Part shown: positions 32,845-40,762 of the stretch, in pieces
Position numbering within the stretch: the first letter of the stretch is position 1
Layout of the letters: every line of letters starts with the position of its first letter
Assembly (NCBI GenBank): GCA_031410915.1
Contig: JANNZY010000044.1
Span: 14,985 to 78,984, forward strand
Length of the DNA stretch: 64,000 nt
Direction: 5' to 3'
From: WLMZ01 sp031410915
Lineage (GTDB): Bacteria > Actinomycetota > Acidimicrobiia > Acidimicrobiales > Ilumatobacteraceae
Translations under genes and position numbers: made by a program
The notes under the pieces: model-generated
Told to the model about the DNA's origin: nothing
The model's input: only the letters and a program-made list of their open reading frames with translations
Databases searched by the model: none

Positions 32845-33508
32845 GGAACCGAGCCAGGCAGCTGTTCGGGTACGCGAGGCCGAGTTGGCCGCAGCGAGCG
32901 ATGACTGCGTCCTTCGACGCGAAGCCGCCGACGTAGAAGATGACTCGCGGGTCGCCGGGGAACGTCTTGGGCCAATCGCTCGTGCGCATCGCCTTCACAC
33001 CGCTGATGGTCTGCGCGAACTTCTGCAGCTGGGCCCGGATCGCCGCATCGGTGGCGTCGGTGGCTGCCGAGGCGAGCTGCATGATCCAGGTCTCGGCCTT
33101 CTCGCGTGGCGCGAAGGTGGCCCCGTTCGACACGGTCGCCGTGGTCGTCGTGGTCGTCGTGGTCGTGGTCGCAGGGGGAACGGTCGTGGTCGCAACGGGC
33201 ACGGTCGTCGTGGCGATCGGCACCGTCGTCGTGGCGATCGGCACCGTCGTCGTGGCGATCGGCACCGTCGTCACCACGGGCGCGGTCGCAATGACCGTCG
33301 ACGACGTCGAGACGCCCGGCACCGTTGGTGCCGCGAAGGTGGTGGTCGGGATGTTCGTGGTCGGCAACGGTGGCAGGGTCGGGGCAGCGCCTTTCGAGGA
33401 TGCGCACGCGCCCAGTGCAACAGTCAGAGCGATGGTGCCGATCACGGCGATCTGCGGGCGACGCACTCGAACCACCGTAGTGGTGGCTGTGCCGCTCCGG
33501 TCGGTCAC
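32831..33508 (-). CDS. Thr-rich lipoprotein with SPOR-like C-terminal domain
   Basis: A 225-residue secreted protein. A basic start is followed by the hydrophobic stretch IAVIGTIALTVALGAC, with a plausible lipobox cysteine C35. Residues 40-130 are a low-complexity Pro/Thr/Val/Ala linker with heptads PIATTTV repeated three times exactly, followed by a run of ten threonines. The C-terminal 85 residues read as one folded domain: WIMQLASAATDATDAAIRAQLQKFAQ, then a strand VIFYVGGFASKDAVIARCGQLGL, which resembles a SPOR (peptidoglycan-binding) beta-alpha-beta layout. Similarity is too weak to be sure. The gene is convergent with and overlaps the GH31 gene, and is 18 bases from the stop of the amine-oxidase gene. 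Confidence 0.7.
   Translation of the reverse strand: MTDRSGTATTTVVRVRRPQIAVIGTIALTVALGACASSKGAAPTLPPLPTTNIPTTTFAAPTVPGVSTSSTVIATAPVVTTVPIATTTVPIATTTVPIATTTVPVATTTVPPATTTTTTTTTTATVSNGATFAPREKAETWIMQLASAATDATDAAIRAQLQKFAQTISGVKAMRTSDWPKTFPGDPRVIFYVGGFASKDAVIARCGQLGLAYPNSCLARFLTEK
33204..33266. repeat. Three identical 21-bp tandem repeats in the lipoprotein gene
   Basis: Units 33204-33224, 33225-33245 and 33246-33266 are identical and encode the PIATTTV heptad on the minus strand; imperfect units flank them. Perfect nucleotide identity, despite free third positions, indicates recent slippage or expansion, so the linker length probably varies between strains. Confidence 0.75.
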
Positions 33509-33526
33509 CCGCTCCCGAGCACGTGC

Positions 33527-34717
33527 TCAGGTCATGTAGTGGGGCACGAACGTCGGGTCCGTCAGACCGGGACGATCCAGCCGGAACGGCGCGATGTCGC
33601 TGCGTGTCTCGCCGAGGACCGCCCGCTCGGCGAGCGCGCGGCCGAACCACGACGCGAACTTGAAGCCGTGCGCCGAACCCAGCGCGACCTGGAGACCAGG
33701 ATGGCCGGGCACTGTGTCGAGCACGAAGTCGCGGTCGGGCGTCATCGTGTACAGGCAGGTCTTGACCCGCGGCGGCGACGTGCCCACCATCGATGGCAGC
33801 ATGCGCTTCAGGAACGAGGTCATCCGTGCCAGCGCCTCCTCGTCGGCGTCGAACGAGCGGGTCGTCGCTGTCGTCGGCCGCCCCCCGACGTCTTCGGCAG
33901 CCTTGACCGCACCCATGTCGCCGTAGACCGGGAAGCCGTAGAAGCATGGATCGTCCATCCAGATCCACACCGGGAAGCGACCGATCGCGAAGTCGTCGAG
34001 CGCGGCCGATGGGTAGTAGGCAACCTGCTCGCGCGTCACCTCGAGCGGCAAGCGCACGTCGACTCCGGCGAGCACCTCGTTGGTCCAGGCGTCTGCGCAC
34101 ACCACGACTGAACCGCTGCGATAGATGGCATCCGCGGTCACCACCCTGATCTCGCCGTTGCCGTCGCTGGTGATCGACGCCACCGGCGTGGCATCGCGCA
34201 ACACCGCTCCGCGGGCTGTCGCCAACCGCTGGTGGGCGGCCGTACCCTTCGCCGCGGGGGCGATGCCGGTATCGGCCTGACTCAGCGACACGACGTCGTC
34301 GGCGACGCTCCACTGCGGGTAGCGGCGACGCAGTTCGTCGGCATCGAGCAGCTCGTACCCGATGCCCACGGCGTCGAGACTGGACGTGTAACCCTCGATC
34401 GGGATCGCACCGCCGCCGGGGAACAGGTCGATGCCGCCGGTGCGAACGACGATCTCCTCGCCCGCTTCGGCGGCGACGGCATCCCATGTCTCGTAGGCCT
34501 CTGCGGCGAGGCGCACGTAGCCCGGCGTGTGATACGAGTAGCGGATGATGCGTGAGTGGTCGTGGCTCGCACCGCGGTCGTGACCGAGCCCGAACTGCTC
34601 GATGCCGACCACCGACACGCCGCCGCGGTCGTCGCTGAGGCGGGTCAGCCAGTACGCGGCAGCCGAGCCCAGGCCCCCGAGGCCGACGACGACGTGGTCG
34701 ACATCGTGCGAGCTCAT
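33527..34717 (-). CDS. SoxA-like FAD amine oxidase (sarcosine/N-methyl amino acid oxidase type)
   Basis: A 396-residue FAD-dependent oxidoreductase of the monomeric sarcosine oxidase/N-methyltryptophan oxidase family, which oxidises N-methyl groups of secondary amines to formaldehyde with H2O2 release. Visible are the Rossmann motif VVVGLGGLGSAAAYWL (9-24), the GASHDHSRIIRYSYH substrate-site loop (49-63) and the covalent-flavin motif KTCLYTMTPDRDF, with C321 in the place of the MSOX FAD-linked cysteine. The C terminus has GSAHGFKFASWFGRALAE. ATG 34717 overlaps the Rieske oxygenase stop (ATGA), so the two enzymes are coupled and probably act one after the other on a methylated amine. Confidence 0.87.
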   Translation of the reverse strand: MSSHDVDHVVVGLGGLGSAAAYWLTRLSDDRGGVSVVGIEQFGLGHDRGASHDHSRIIRYSYHTPGYVRLAAEAYETWDAVAAEAGEEIVVRTGGIDLFPGGGAIPIEGYTSSLDAVGIGYELLDADELRRRYPQWSVADDVVSLSQADTGIAPAAKGTAAHQRLATARGAVLRDATPVASITSDGNGEIRVVTADAIYRSGSVVVCADAWTNEVLAGVDVRLPLEVTREQVAYYPSAALDDFAIGRFPVWIWMDDPCFYGFPVYGDMGAVKAAEDVGGRPTTATTRSFDADEEALARMTSFLKRMLPSMVGTSPPRVKTCLYTMTPDRDFVLDTVPGHPGLQVALGSAHGFKFASWFGRALAERAVLGETRSDIAPFRLDRPGLTDPTFVPHYMT

Positions 34718-35835
34718 GACCCGGGCTCGGTGTCGGGCACGGCGAACTCGGGCGGCATCCGGTCGTGCCAGTAGCGACGGATGTCGAGGCTGCCGTCCTC
34801 CATCGGTGCGTACAGGCCGCGCGTGAAGTGGCGTGAGGTCATGCCGCGCTGCACGCGGGCGCAGATCGCCCAGTCCTGGCGGTTGACGAGGTCCCAGAAG
34901 TCGACTGCGTCGGATGCGTCGAAGTCGTCGCGCGCCACCTCGTCGGGGTGGAACAAGAAGTCGCACACAACGGTCGTGTGAGCGGGGCCTTTCGGCCAGA
35001 GCATGAACGCGGCGATGTGGTCTCGGGCCGCGGACACGAACAGGTTCGGGTACACCAACTCGCCCTTGTGCTTGTCCAACTCGTCGCTCGACAGGCCGGG
35101 GAACGGTCGGCGCGACGTCGTTCCCGTCCACGTGAACGTGTTGGCACCGGCGCGGTGCGGGATGCCGTTCTCCCAGTCCAGTTCGTTTCCACCACCCTGG
35201 CGGAACGACGGCACGAGCTCGCACAGCTCGGGGTGCACCGGGCCGCAGTGGTAGCACTCGTTGTAGTTCTCGGCCAGCACCTTCCAGTTCGCGTCGACCT
35301 CGTAGGTGATCGTGTGCGCGGTGACGAGGTCGGCGAGCGGGTAGTTGGCCATCCGCGTCACCGCTGCGCCGAGGCCGTTGAGCAACGGCGCGGCCTGCGA
35401 CGAGTCCTGGCGCACGAACACGAACCCACCCCACGTGTCGAGGTCGAACTCGATCAAACCGTGCGTGGCCGGGTCGATCTCGTCGAGGTGGGGCACGCCG
35501 CGCAACGACCCGTCGAGGTTGTACGTCCAGTGATGGTACGGACAGCGGATGATTGCGCCGAAGCGTCCAGCACACGCGGCCATGTCCGTGCTGTCCACGA
35601 GCTCCGCGCCGCGGTGGCGGCAGACGTTGGCGAACGCGCGGAGCCGGCTGTCGCTGTTGCGCACCAGCATCACCCGCTCGCCCTGCAGGTCCACGAGGCG
35701 ATAGCACCCAGGTTCGGGTCCCACCGAGTTGTCGCGTCCGGCACACGTCCACGAGCGGGCGAAGAGGTACTCGCGCTCGATGGCGTAGACGTCGTCGTCG
35801 CAGTATGCGGATCGGGGCAGCGAGCGTTCCAACAC
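34714..35835 (-). CDS. Rieske non-heme iron oxygenase, alpha subunit (betaine/quaternary amine type)
   Basis: A 373-residue terminal oxygenase. The Rieske [2Fe-2S] ligands are C72 and H74 (NVCRHRGA) and C98 and H101 (CPYHHWTY). The mononuclear iron site is in LAENYNECYHCGPVHPEL, with H197 and H201. Overall arrangement and length match the GbcA/choline monooxygenase/stachydrine demethylase branch, which acts on quaternary ammonium compounds; the coupled SoxA-like oxidase would then remove a second methyl group. A reductase to feed electrons is not encoded nearby. ATG or GTG alternatives upstream are unlikely, since the protein begins right at the LPRSAY motif. It is divergent from the CocE gene over 23 bases. 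Confidence 0.88.
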   Translation of the reverse strand: MLERSLPRSAYCDDDVYAIEREYLFARSWTCAGRDNSVGPEPGCYRLVDLQGERVMLVRNSDSRLRAFANVCRHRGAELVDSTDMAACAGRFGAIIRCPYHHWTYNLDGSLRGVPHLDEIDPATHGLIEFDLDTWGGFVFVRQDSSQAAPLLNGLGAAVTRMANYPLADLVTAHTITYEVDANWKVLAENYNECYHCGPVHPELCELVPSFRQGGGNELDWENGIPHRAGANTFTWTGTTSRRPFPGLSSDELDKHKGELVYPNLFVSAARDHIAAFMLWPKGPAHTTVVCDFLFHPDEVARDDFDASDAVDFWDLVNRQDWAICARVQRGMTSRHFTRGLYAPMEDGSLDIRRYWHDRMPPEFAVPDTEPGS

Positions 35836-35858
35836 GTCGCCATCGTAGGCTGCGGCTG

Positions 35859-37829
35859 ATGTTGCCTGACCGCCTCTGGATCACAGCGCGCGACGGCATC
35901 CGCCTCGCGGCGGACCTGTACCTGCCGGCCGATGTGGCCGAAGGCGAGCGGGTTCCGGCGATCCTGGAGGCGCTCCCCTATCGCAAAGACGACATCACGG
36001 CGTCGTCGCATGCCGACGACTACGAGCGGCTCAGCCAGGAGGGACGCTTCGCCGTGTGCCGCCTGGATGTCCGCGGCACGGGCAGCAGCCATGGTCGCGC
36101 GACCGACGAGTACCCGCCCGTCGAGCGGCACGATCTGGCCGACGTCATCGCCTGGCTGACGACTCAGCCGTGGAGCAACGGCCGCGCCGGCGTGTACGGC
36201 TACAGCTACTCCGGCTTCAACGCGCTGCAGATCGCCTGCGAGCGCACGCCGGGGCTGGATGCGATCTGCGCGGTGTACGCGACCGACGATCGCTACACCG
36301 ACGACGTCCACTACATGGGTGGCTCGCTGCGCGCCATCGACCTCGTCGACTACTGCCACTACATGACCGCATCGAACGCTCTGCCCCCGGTGCCCGCACT
36401 CTTCGGCGACCGCTGGTTGGACGAATGGAAGGCACGCATCGACGAGCACGAGCCGTGGCTGCTGCGCTGGCTGGAAGAGCAGCACGACGGGTCGTACTGG
36501 CGCCACGGTTCGCTGCGTCCGGGATACGACCGCATTGAATGCCCGACCATGATCGTGGCCGGCTGGGCCGACGGCTACCGCAACAACACGTTCCGCACGT
36601 TCGCCGCACTGCAGTGCGACAAGGCACTGCTGATCGGTCCGTGGAGTCATGCCTCGCCGGCCACGTCGTTACCGGGACCGCACATCGACCTCGTGCCCGA
36701 GATGATCCGCTGGTTCGATCGCTGGCTGCGCGACACCGACAACGGCGTCGACACCCAACCGCCGATCCGTGTCTTCATGCGGCACTCCACCAGACCACAG
36801 CCGGACCTGGCGATGATGGAGGGTGAGTGGCGATCGGATGCGACATGGCCACCGGCCGACGCGCGCACACAGATCCTGCGCTGGACCCTTGACGGCGAGC
36901 CCGACGTCGACGTCCTCGCCGTGCGCGCCGATGTCGGTACCGCGGCGTGGATCACGTGCGCCGGCGGGTTGCCGTGGGGTCAGTCGCTCGACCAGCGCGA
37001 GGACGACACGTGGTCACTGACCTACGACTGCGCGATCGACGAGGGTCCGTTGCCGATCCTCGGCCACCCGGTGCTCACCGTTCGCGTCGCTGCCGACCAA
37101 CCGGTCGCGTCGCTGTCCGTCAAGCTGTGTGACGTGTTCCCCGACGGCACGTCATCGCTCATCACTCGTGGCTTCCTCAACCTGACTCATCGCCACTCCT
37201 CGACGTCACCCACTCTCCTACAGCCGGGCGTGTTCGAGGAGGTGGTCGTCGAGTTGGAAGCAACGGCGTGGGTGATCGCCAACGGCCACGAACTGCGGCT
37301 GTCGATCAACGGAGTCGACTGGCCGAACACCTGGGTTCCACCCAAGGCGTTCCAGTTGAGCGTCGAACGCGACTCGTTGCATCTGCAACTACCGCTGGCG
37401 GATGGATTCGGTGAGGGCGCGCCGCAATTCAACCCGCCGCGCCAGCGCCCACCGGTCGAGTCCACGGCCGAGGCGGGCGACCCGGCATCGCACTCGCACT
37501 GGCGCGTCGAGCGCGACATCCTGCGCCGCGAGACCGTCGCCCGCACGTCGTACGGCGGGCGCGATCGCGGACGCGACGGCTGCGTGGTGGACCAGCTCTA
37601 CGACGGCGAGGTCGGCGTGTCACTCGCCGATCCCGGTCGCTCGTGGGCTGCGGCAACGACGCGCTACCACCTGTGTTGGCCGGAGGCGTCGTGCCTCGTC
37701 GAGGCTCGCCTGCGTGTGGACTCCGACGCCGATGCGTTCGACGTCGACATCGAACTGGACGCCACGCACGACGGCGAGCCACTCGCCCACCGCCACTGGC
37801 AGCGACGCATCCCCCGCCGCCTCCTCTAG
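35859..37829 (+). CDS. CocE/NonD family serine hydrolase
   Basis: A 656-residue hydrolase of the CocE/NonD, X-Pro dipeptidyl-peptidase S15 type, cleaving esters or acyl-Pro peptides. The alpha/beta hydrolase core holds VCRLDVRGTGSSHG (oxyanion region, about 67-79), the nucleophile in YGYSYSGF (S116), an acidic residue in VAGWADGYRNN and histidine in IGPWSHASP. After about residue 340 comes the jelly-roll C-terminal domain (LGHPVLTVRVAADQP, KLCDVFPDGTSSLITRG, LRLSINGVDWPN). The last 130 residues form an additional domain that is less typical. ATG 35859 begins right at WITARDGIRLAADLY. Cytoplasmic; no signal peptide. Substrate is unknown. Confidence 0.87.
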   Translation: MLPDRLWITARDGIRLAADLYLPADVAEGERVPAILEALPYRKDDITASSHADDYERLSQEGRFAVCRLDVRGTGSSHGRATDEYPPVERHDLADVIAWLTTQPWSNGRAGVYGYSYSGFNALQIACERTPGLDAICAVYATDDRYTDDVHYMGGSLRAIDLVDYCHYMTASNALPPVPALFGDRWLDEWKARIDEHEPWLLRWLEEQHDGSYWRHGSLRPGYDRIECPTMIVAGWADGYRNNTFRTFAALQCDKALLIGPWSHASPATSLPGPHIDLVPEMIRWFDRWLRDTDNGVDTQPPIRVFMRHSTRPQPDLAMMEGEWRSDATWPPADARTQILRWTLDGEPDVDVLAVRADVGTAAWITCAGGLPWGQSLDQREDDTWSLTYDCAIDEGPLPILGHPVLTVRVAADQPVASLSVKLCDVFPDGTSSLITRGFLNLTHRHSSTSPTLLQPGVFEEVVVELEATAWVIANGHELRLSINGVDWPNTWVPPKAFQLSVERDSLHLQLPLADGFGEGAPQFNPPRQRPPVESTAEAGDPASHSHWRVERDILRRETVARTSYGGRDRGRDGCVVDQLYDGEVGVSLADPGRSWAAATTRYHLCWPEASCLVEARLRVDSDADAFDVDIELDATHDGEPLAHRHWQRRIPRRLL

Positions 37830-37947
37830 TGGCTGGCGTCGACCACGCAGAAGCGGTTGCCCTCGGTGTCGGCCAGCACCACGAAGTCCGGCTCCGCGGG
37901 GTAGTCCCACGACACCCGGGTCGCGCCGAGACGGGGCGTCAGTTCGA
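37826..37947 (-). pseudogene. C-terminal remnant of a VOC/glyoxalase-like gene
   Basis: On the minus strand a frame ending with TAG at 37828-37826 reads LGATRVSWDYPAEPDFVVLA and then DTEGNRFCVVDASH. This is the highly conserved C terminus of an actinobacterial glyoxalase-like (VOC) protein, where LGATRV-x-WDYP and DFVVLADPEGNRFCVVD are standard. The frame closes upstream at 37973-37975 with no start codon, and the first about 90 residues are missing. The DUF4143 ATPase gene lies where they should be. It is therefore a truncated remnant. Its stop overlaps the CocE stop. Confidence 0.75.
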
Positions 37948-39207
37948 GCCGGCGTTTCGATGCCAGAGGCGGTCAATCGGGCAGGTGTAGAGACGATCGT
38001 CGAGACGCCCCGAATGCTCGCCCGTCGTCAGCACGAATCCAGCACGGAATTGGTCGCCGAGGAGATCCCGAACGAGGCGCAGGCCGGAAAGGTCCTTGGC
38101 AGTGGTCTGGGATCGGGCCTTGATCTCGAATGCGATCACGCTGCCGTCGTAGGTCTCGACCAGCAGGTCGACCTCGTGGCCGTCGTGGGTACGCCAATGG
38201 GCGACTTCGCGAACGTCGTCGTGCCATGACGTTTGCTTGAGCAGTTCGCCGACGACGAAAGACTCGAGGAGATGACCGAACTCGGTCGCCGACGCCGGGT
38301 CGAGCTGGGAGAGCTTGTCCGGCGTGAGCCGCATCATGTGCGCGCCGAGCCCGGAGTCGACGACATGCACCTTCGGTGTCTTGCCGACTCGCGAGCGCAG
38401 CGTGCGGCCCCAGGCCGGGAGGCGGCGGATGAGGAAGAGGTCCGTGAGCAGTCGGGTGTAGCTGTCCGCGGTACGCGATTCCAATGCGGTCGCCGTCGCA
38501 GCCGCGCTGACATTGAGGAGCTGGGCCGTCTGCGCGGCGAGGCGTTCGAATAGCCGCCCGAAGGCGTCGAGCCGCCGCACGCCCTCCAGTTCGGGAACGT
38601 CACCCGACAGAGCCTGCGCGATGTACGAGTCGAACCATCGTCCCCTGGCCCGGTCGGCGAGCGGAACGGCAAGTGGGAGGCCCCCACGACACACTCGGGC
38701 GGCGTACTCGACCCGCGTTGTGGTCGAGTGCGATGGCGAGCCGAGCCGATCAGGCTCGCTCAAGGCAACCTCGATGAAGTCCTCGATGACCCCGTCGATC
38801 TCGCCCTGGGAGAAGGGGTGGATGTCGAGGAACTGGATGCGGCCGGTCAGCGCCTGCGTGGTTCGGGGCAGGCTCTCGAAGCGCGTCGAGCCGGTCAGCA
38901 CGAACCGCCCCGGCACATGGCGACGATTGAGCTCAGCCTTGATCGCTTGCAAGAGGGCCGGCACGCGCTGGTACTCGTCGATGAAGACAGGTGCCGCGCC
39001 GGTCACGAAATCGGCCGGCGACGCAGCGACGAGATCGATCTGCGCGCGGTCATCGAGGTCGACGATGTCAGCGCCGAACTCCGAGGCGATCTCGCCGAGT
39101 ACGGTCGACTTGCCAACCGACCGCGCTCCCTGCAGCGCGAGCACGGCCGTCTCCTTCATTTGCTGGCGTGCAACGGCGAGCACACGACGTTCAGTGAGCT
39201 GCGACAC
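37939..39207 (-). CDS. AAA ATPase with DUF4143 domain
   Basis: A 422-residue ATP-binding protein of the AAA_14/DUF4143 family, which is widespread, patchily distributed and of unknown function. Walker A is LQGARSVGKST (about 25-35); Walker B is PVFIDEYQRVP; FVLTGSTRF is the sensor-1 strand. The C-terminal DUF4143 part contains RVGKTPKVHVVDSGLGAHMM and a PD-(D/E)xK-like strand set HEVDLLVETYDGSVIAFEIKA. GTG at 39207 is preferred over GTG at 39213 because AGGAAG at 39215-39220 lies seven bases before it. It sits between remnants of two unrelated genes and downstream of 22-bp tandem repeats, suggesting acquisition by transfer. Confidence 0.85.
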   Translation of the reverse strand: MSQLTERRVLAVARQQMKETAVLALQGARSVGKSTVLGEIASEFGADIVDLDDRAQIDLVAASPADFVTGAAPVFIDEYQRVPALLQAIKAELNRRHVPGRFVLTGSTRFESLPRTTQALTGRIQFLDIHPFSQGEIDGVIEDFIEVALSEPDRLGSPSHSTTTRVEYAARVCRGGLPLAVPLADRARGRWFDSYIAQALSGDVPELEGVRRLDAFGRLFERLAAQTAQLLNVSAAATATALESRTADSYTRLLTDLFLIRRLPAWGRTLRSRVGKTPKVHVVDSGLGAHMMRLTPDKLSQLDPASATEFGHLLESFVVGELLKQTSWHDDVREVAHWRTHDGHEVDLLVETYDGSVIAFEIKARSQTTAKDLSGLRLVRDLLGDQFRAGFVLTTGEHSGRLDDRLYTCPIDRLWHRNAGSN

Positions 39208-39232
39208 GCACACTTCCTAGCTGGTGTATCTC

Positions 39233-39320
39233 GAATTATCGGGCGTTGGACTGCGAATTTTCAGGTGGCTGACTGCGAATTTTCGGGACGTTGATTGCGA
39301 ACTGCGCGGACGCTCAGACC
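39233..39320. repeat. 22-bp tandem repeats upstream of the DUF4143 ATPase gene
   Basis: Three head-to-tail units of exactly 22 bases (39233-39254, 39255-39276, 39277-39298) and a degenerate fourth (39299-39320). The conserved part is GAATTTTC, then a variable centre, then a GACTGC or GATTGC end. They are AT-rich relative to the surroundings and lie 26 bases upstream of the ATPase start. A 22-base period is close to two helical turns, as for cooperative regulator sites. No second array and no cas genes are present, so this is not CRISPR. Confidence 0.65.
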
Positions 39321-39559
39321 GACACGGCGTGGCAGGCGGCGGTGTGGGTTCCGGCGGGCAGGGCGGGGTCCTCGCCGCGGCAGCGGTCGGCGATGCCGAG
39401 GCGCTGGGCCGCACCGGATTGCACGAGCGGGCACCGTGGGTGGAAGCGGCAGCCCGAGGGGACCTTGGTCGGGTCAAAGTCCGCGGCGGCCTTGTCGGTC
39501 AACGTCGGCAGCGTCAGGTTCCAGATCTCGTAGTCGAAGACGAGATAACCCGCGGTCAC
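39314..39559 (-). pseudogene. C-terminal remnant of an oligopeptide/dipeptide ABC ATPase gene
   Basis: An 81-residue minus-strand frame whose last about 50 residues read VPSGCRFHPRCP, then spaced cysteine and ACHAV. This is the C-terminal oligo_HPY cysteine motif of OppD/DppD/DppF-type ATPases. The Walker and signature motifs are absent, and the first 30 residues do not match the family. It has no RBS, so it is a decayed end of a former gene. Together with 22-bp repeats it fills the 433-base gap 39208-39640, which otherwise shows nothing. Confidence 0.65.
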
Positions 39560-39640
39560 GTTGAGCCTGCTTCATCTGATCTCCCCGGCCGGAGAATCGA
39601 GTCAGTATGGCATGCTGCCAGCGGACCCTAGGATCTGCAG

Positions 39641-40762
39641 ATGGCCGCGATCACCTGTTTGCACCTCGACTGCACATCGTTGGAAGCGACGTGGGACGAC
39701 TCGACAGTGACCCGTTTCCCATGGATCTGGCTGCGCGACCATGCCCACGACGAAGACACTCTGCACCCCGTCACGCAGCAGCGTCAGCTGTACACCGCCT
39801 CACTTCCTCCCGAGCTCGCCGGTACCACAGCGACGGTCGAGGGCGACACGCTGCGCGTCTCGTGGAACGACGGTTCAGCGGATTCCGTGCTGCCGCTCGG
39901 CTTCCTGGTCCGCTTCCGCCTTGCCCAGGCGCCACGTGCCGCAGTCGACACACCGATCACGTTGTGGGACGCCGCGTCGATCCAGATCACCTTGCCGACA
40001 GTGGACTACGCCGCGGTGATGACCACCGACGACGGTGTGCGCGAGTGGCTGGGCAAGACCACCGAGTTCGGCTTCTGCCTGGCCATCGGCACGCCACCCG
40101 ATGCCGTTGCCACCGAGGCGTTGCTGCGCCGCATCGGCTACGTGCGCGAGACCATCTTCGGCGGGATGTGGGAGTTCACCGCGGACCTCACCAAGGCCGA
40201 CACCGCGTACACCAACCTCGAGTTGCGTCCGCACACCGACGGCACCTACTCGCACGACGCGCCGGGTGTGCAGTTGCTGCACTGCACGCACTTCGACGGC
40301 GATGGCGGCGAGAGCACGATGGTCGACGCGTTCGCGATCGCCGAGCACATGCGCGCCGAGTCACCCGACCACTTCGCCACGCTGTCGACGGTGCAGGTGC
40401 CGGGCCAGTACATCGGTGACGGCTCGCACCTGATGTCGGCACGTCCGGTCTTTCGCCACGACCACACCGGCCGGTTGGTGCAGGTGTCGTTCAACAACTA
40501 CGACCGCGCGCCGTTCCTGCTGCCCGAGGCCGAGATGCTCGCGTTCTATGCCGCGCTGCGCACCTTCGAGTTGCTCGCCAACGACGCGACTCGGCAGTGG
40601 CGCCACGTGCTCGCGCCGGGCGAGGCGATGCTGTTCGACAACTGGCGTGTGTTGCACGGCCGGTTCGCGTACACCGGCGTTCGCCGGCTCTGCGGCGGCT
40701 ACGTGAATCGCGAAGACGTCGAGAGCCGGCTGCGCCAGCTCGTCAGAGCTGCATCGACTTGA
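39641..40762 (+). CDS. Gamma-butyrobetaine dioxygenase-like TauD/TfdA enzyme
   Basis: A 373-residue Fe(II)/2-oxoglutarate dioxygenase with the two-domain layout of gamma-butyrobetaine and trimethyllysine hydroxylases. The N-terminal DUF971-like domain reads FPWIWLRDHAHDEDTLHP (26-43). The catalytic TauD domain has WEFTADLTKADTAYTNLELRPHTDGTYS, with H198 and D200. The distal histidine lies in VLHGRFAYTGVRRLCGGYVNRED with the 2-oxoglutarate arginine. Such enzymes hydroxylate trimethylamino acids on the way to carnitine. The aldehyde dehydrogenase convergent with it could supply gamma-butyrobetaine from the aldehyde, a pathway link that is inferred. The start codon is the first ATG after the pseudogene region. 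Confidence 0.85.
   Translation: MAAITCLHLDCTSLEATWDDSTVTRFPWIWLRDHAHDEDTLHPVTQQRQLYTASLPPELAGTTATVEGDTLRVSWNDGSADSVLPLGFLVRFRLAQAPRAAVDTPITLWDAASIQITLPTVDYAAVMTTDDGVREWLGKTTEFGFCLAIGTPPDAVATEALLRRIGYVRETIFGGMWEFTADLTKADTAYTNLELRPHTDGTYSHDAPGVQLLHCTHFDGDGGESTMVDAFAIAEHMRAESPDHFATLSTVQVPGQYIGDGSHLMSARPVFRHDHTGRLVQVSFNNYDRAPFLLPEAEMLAFYAALRTFELLANDATRQWRHVLAPGEAMLFDNWRVLHGRFAYTGVRRLCGGYVNREDVESRLRQLVRAAST

Noticed and set aside
39233..39320. CRISPR array from 22-bp units
   Set aside because: Units are contiguous with no separate spacers, and there are no cas genes.
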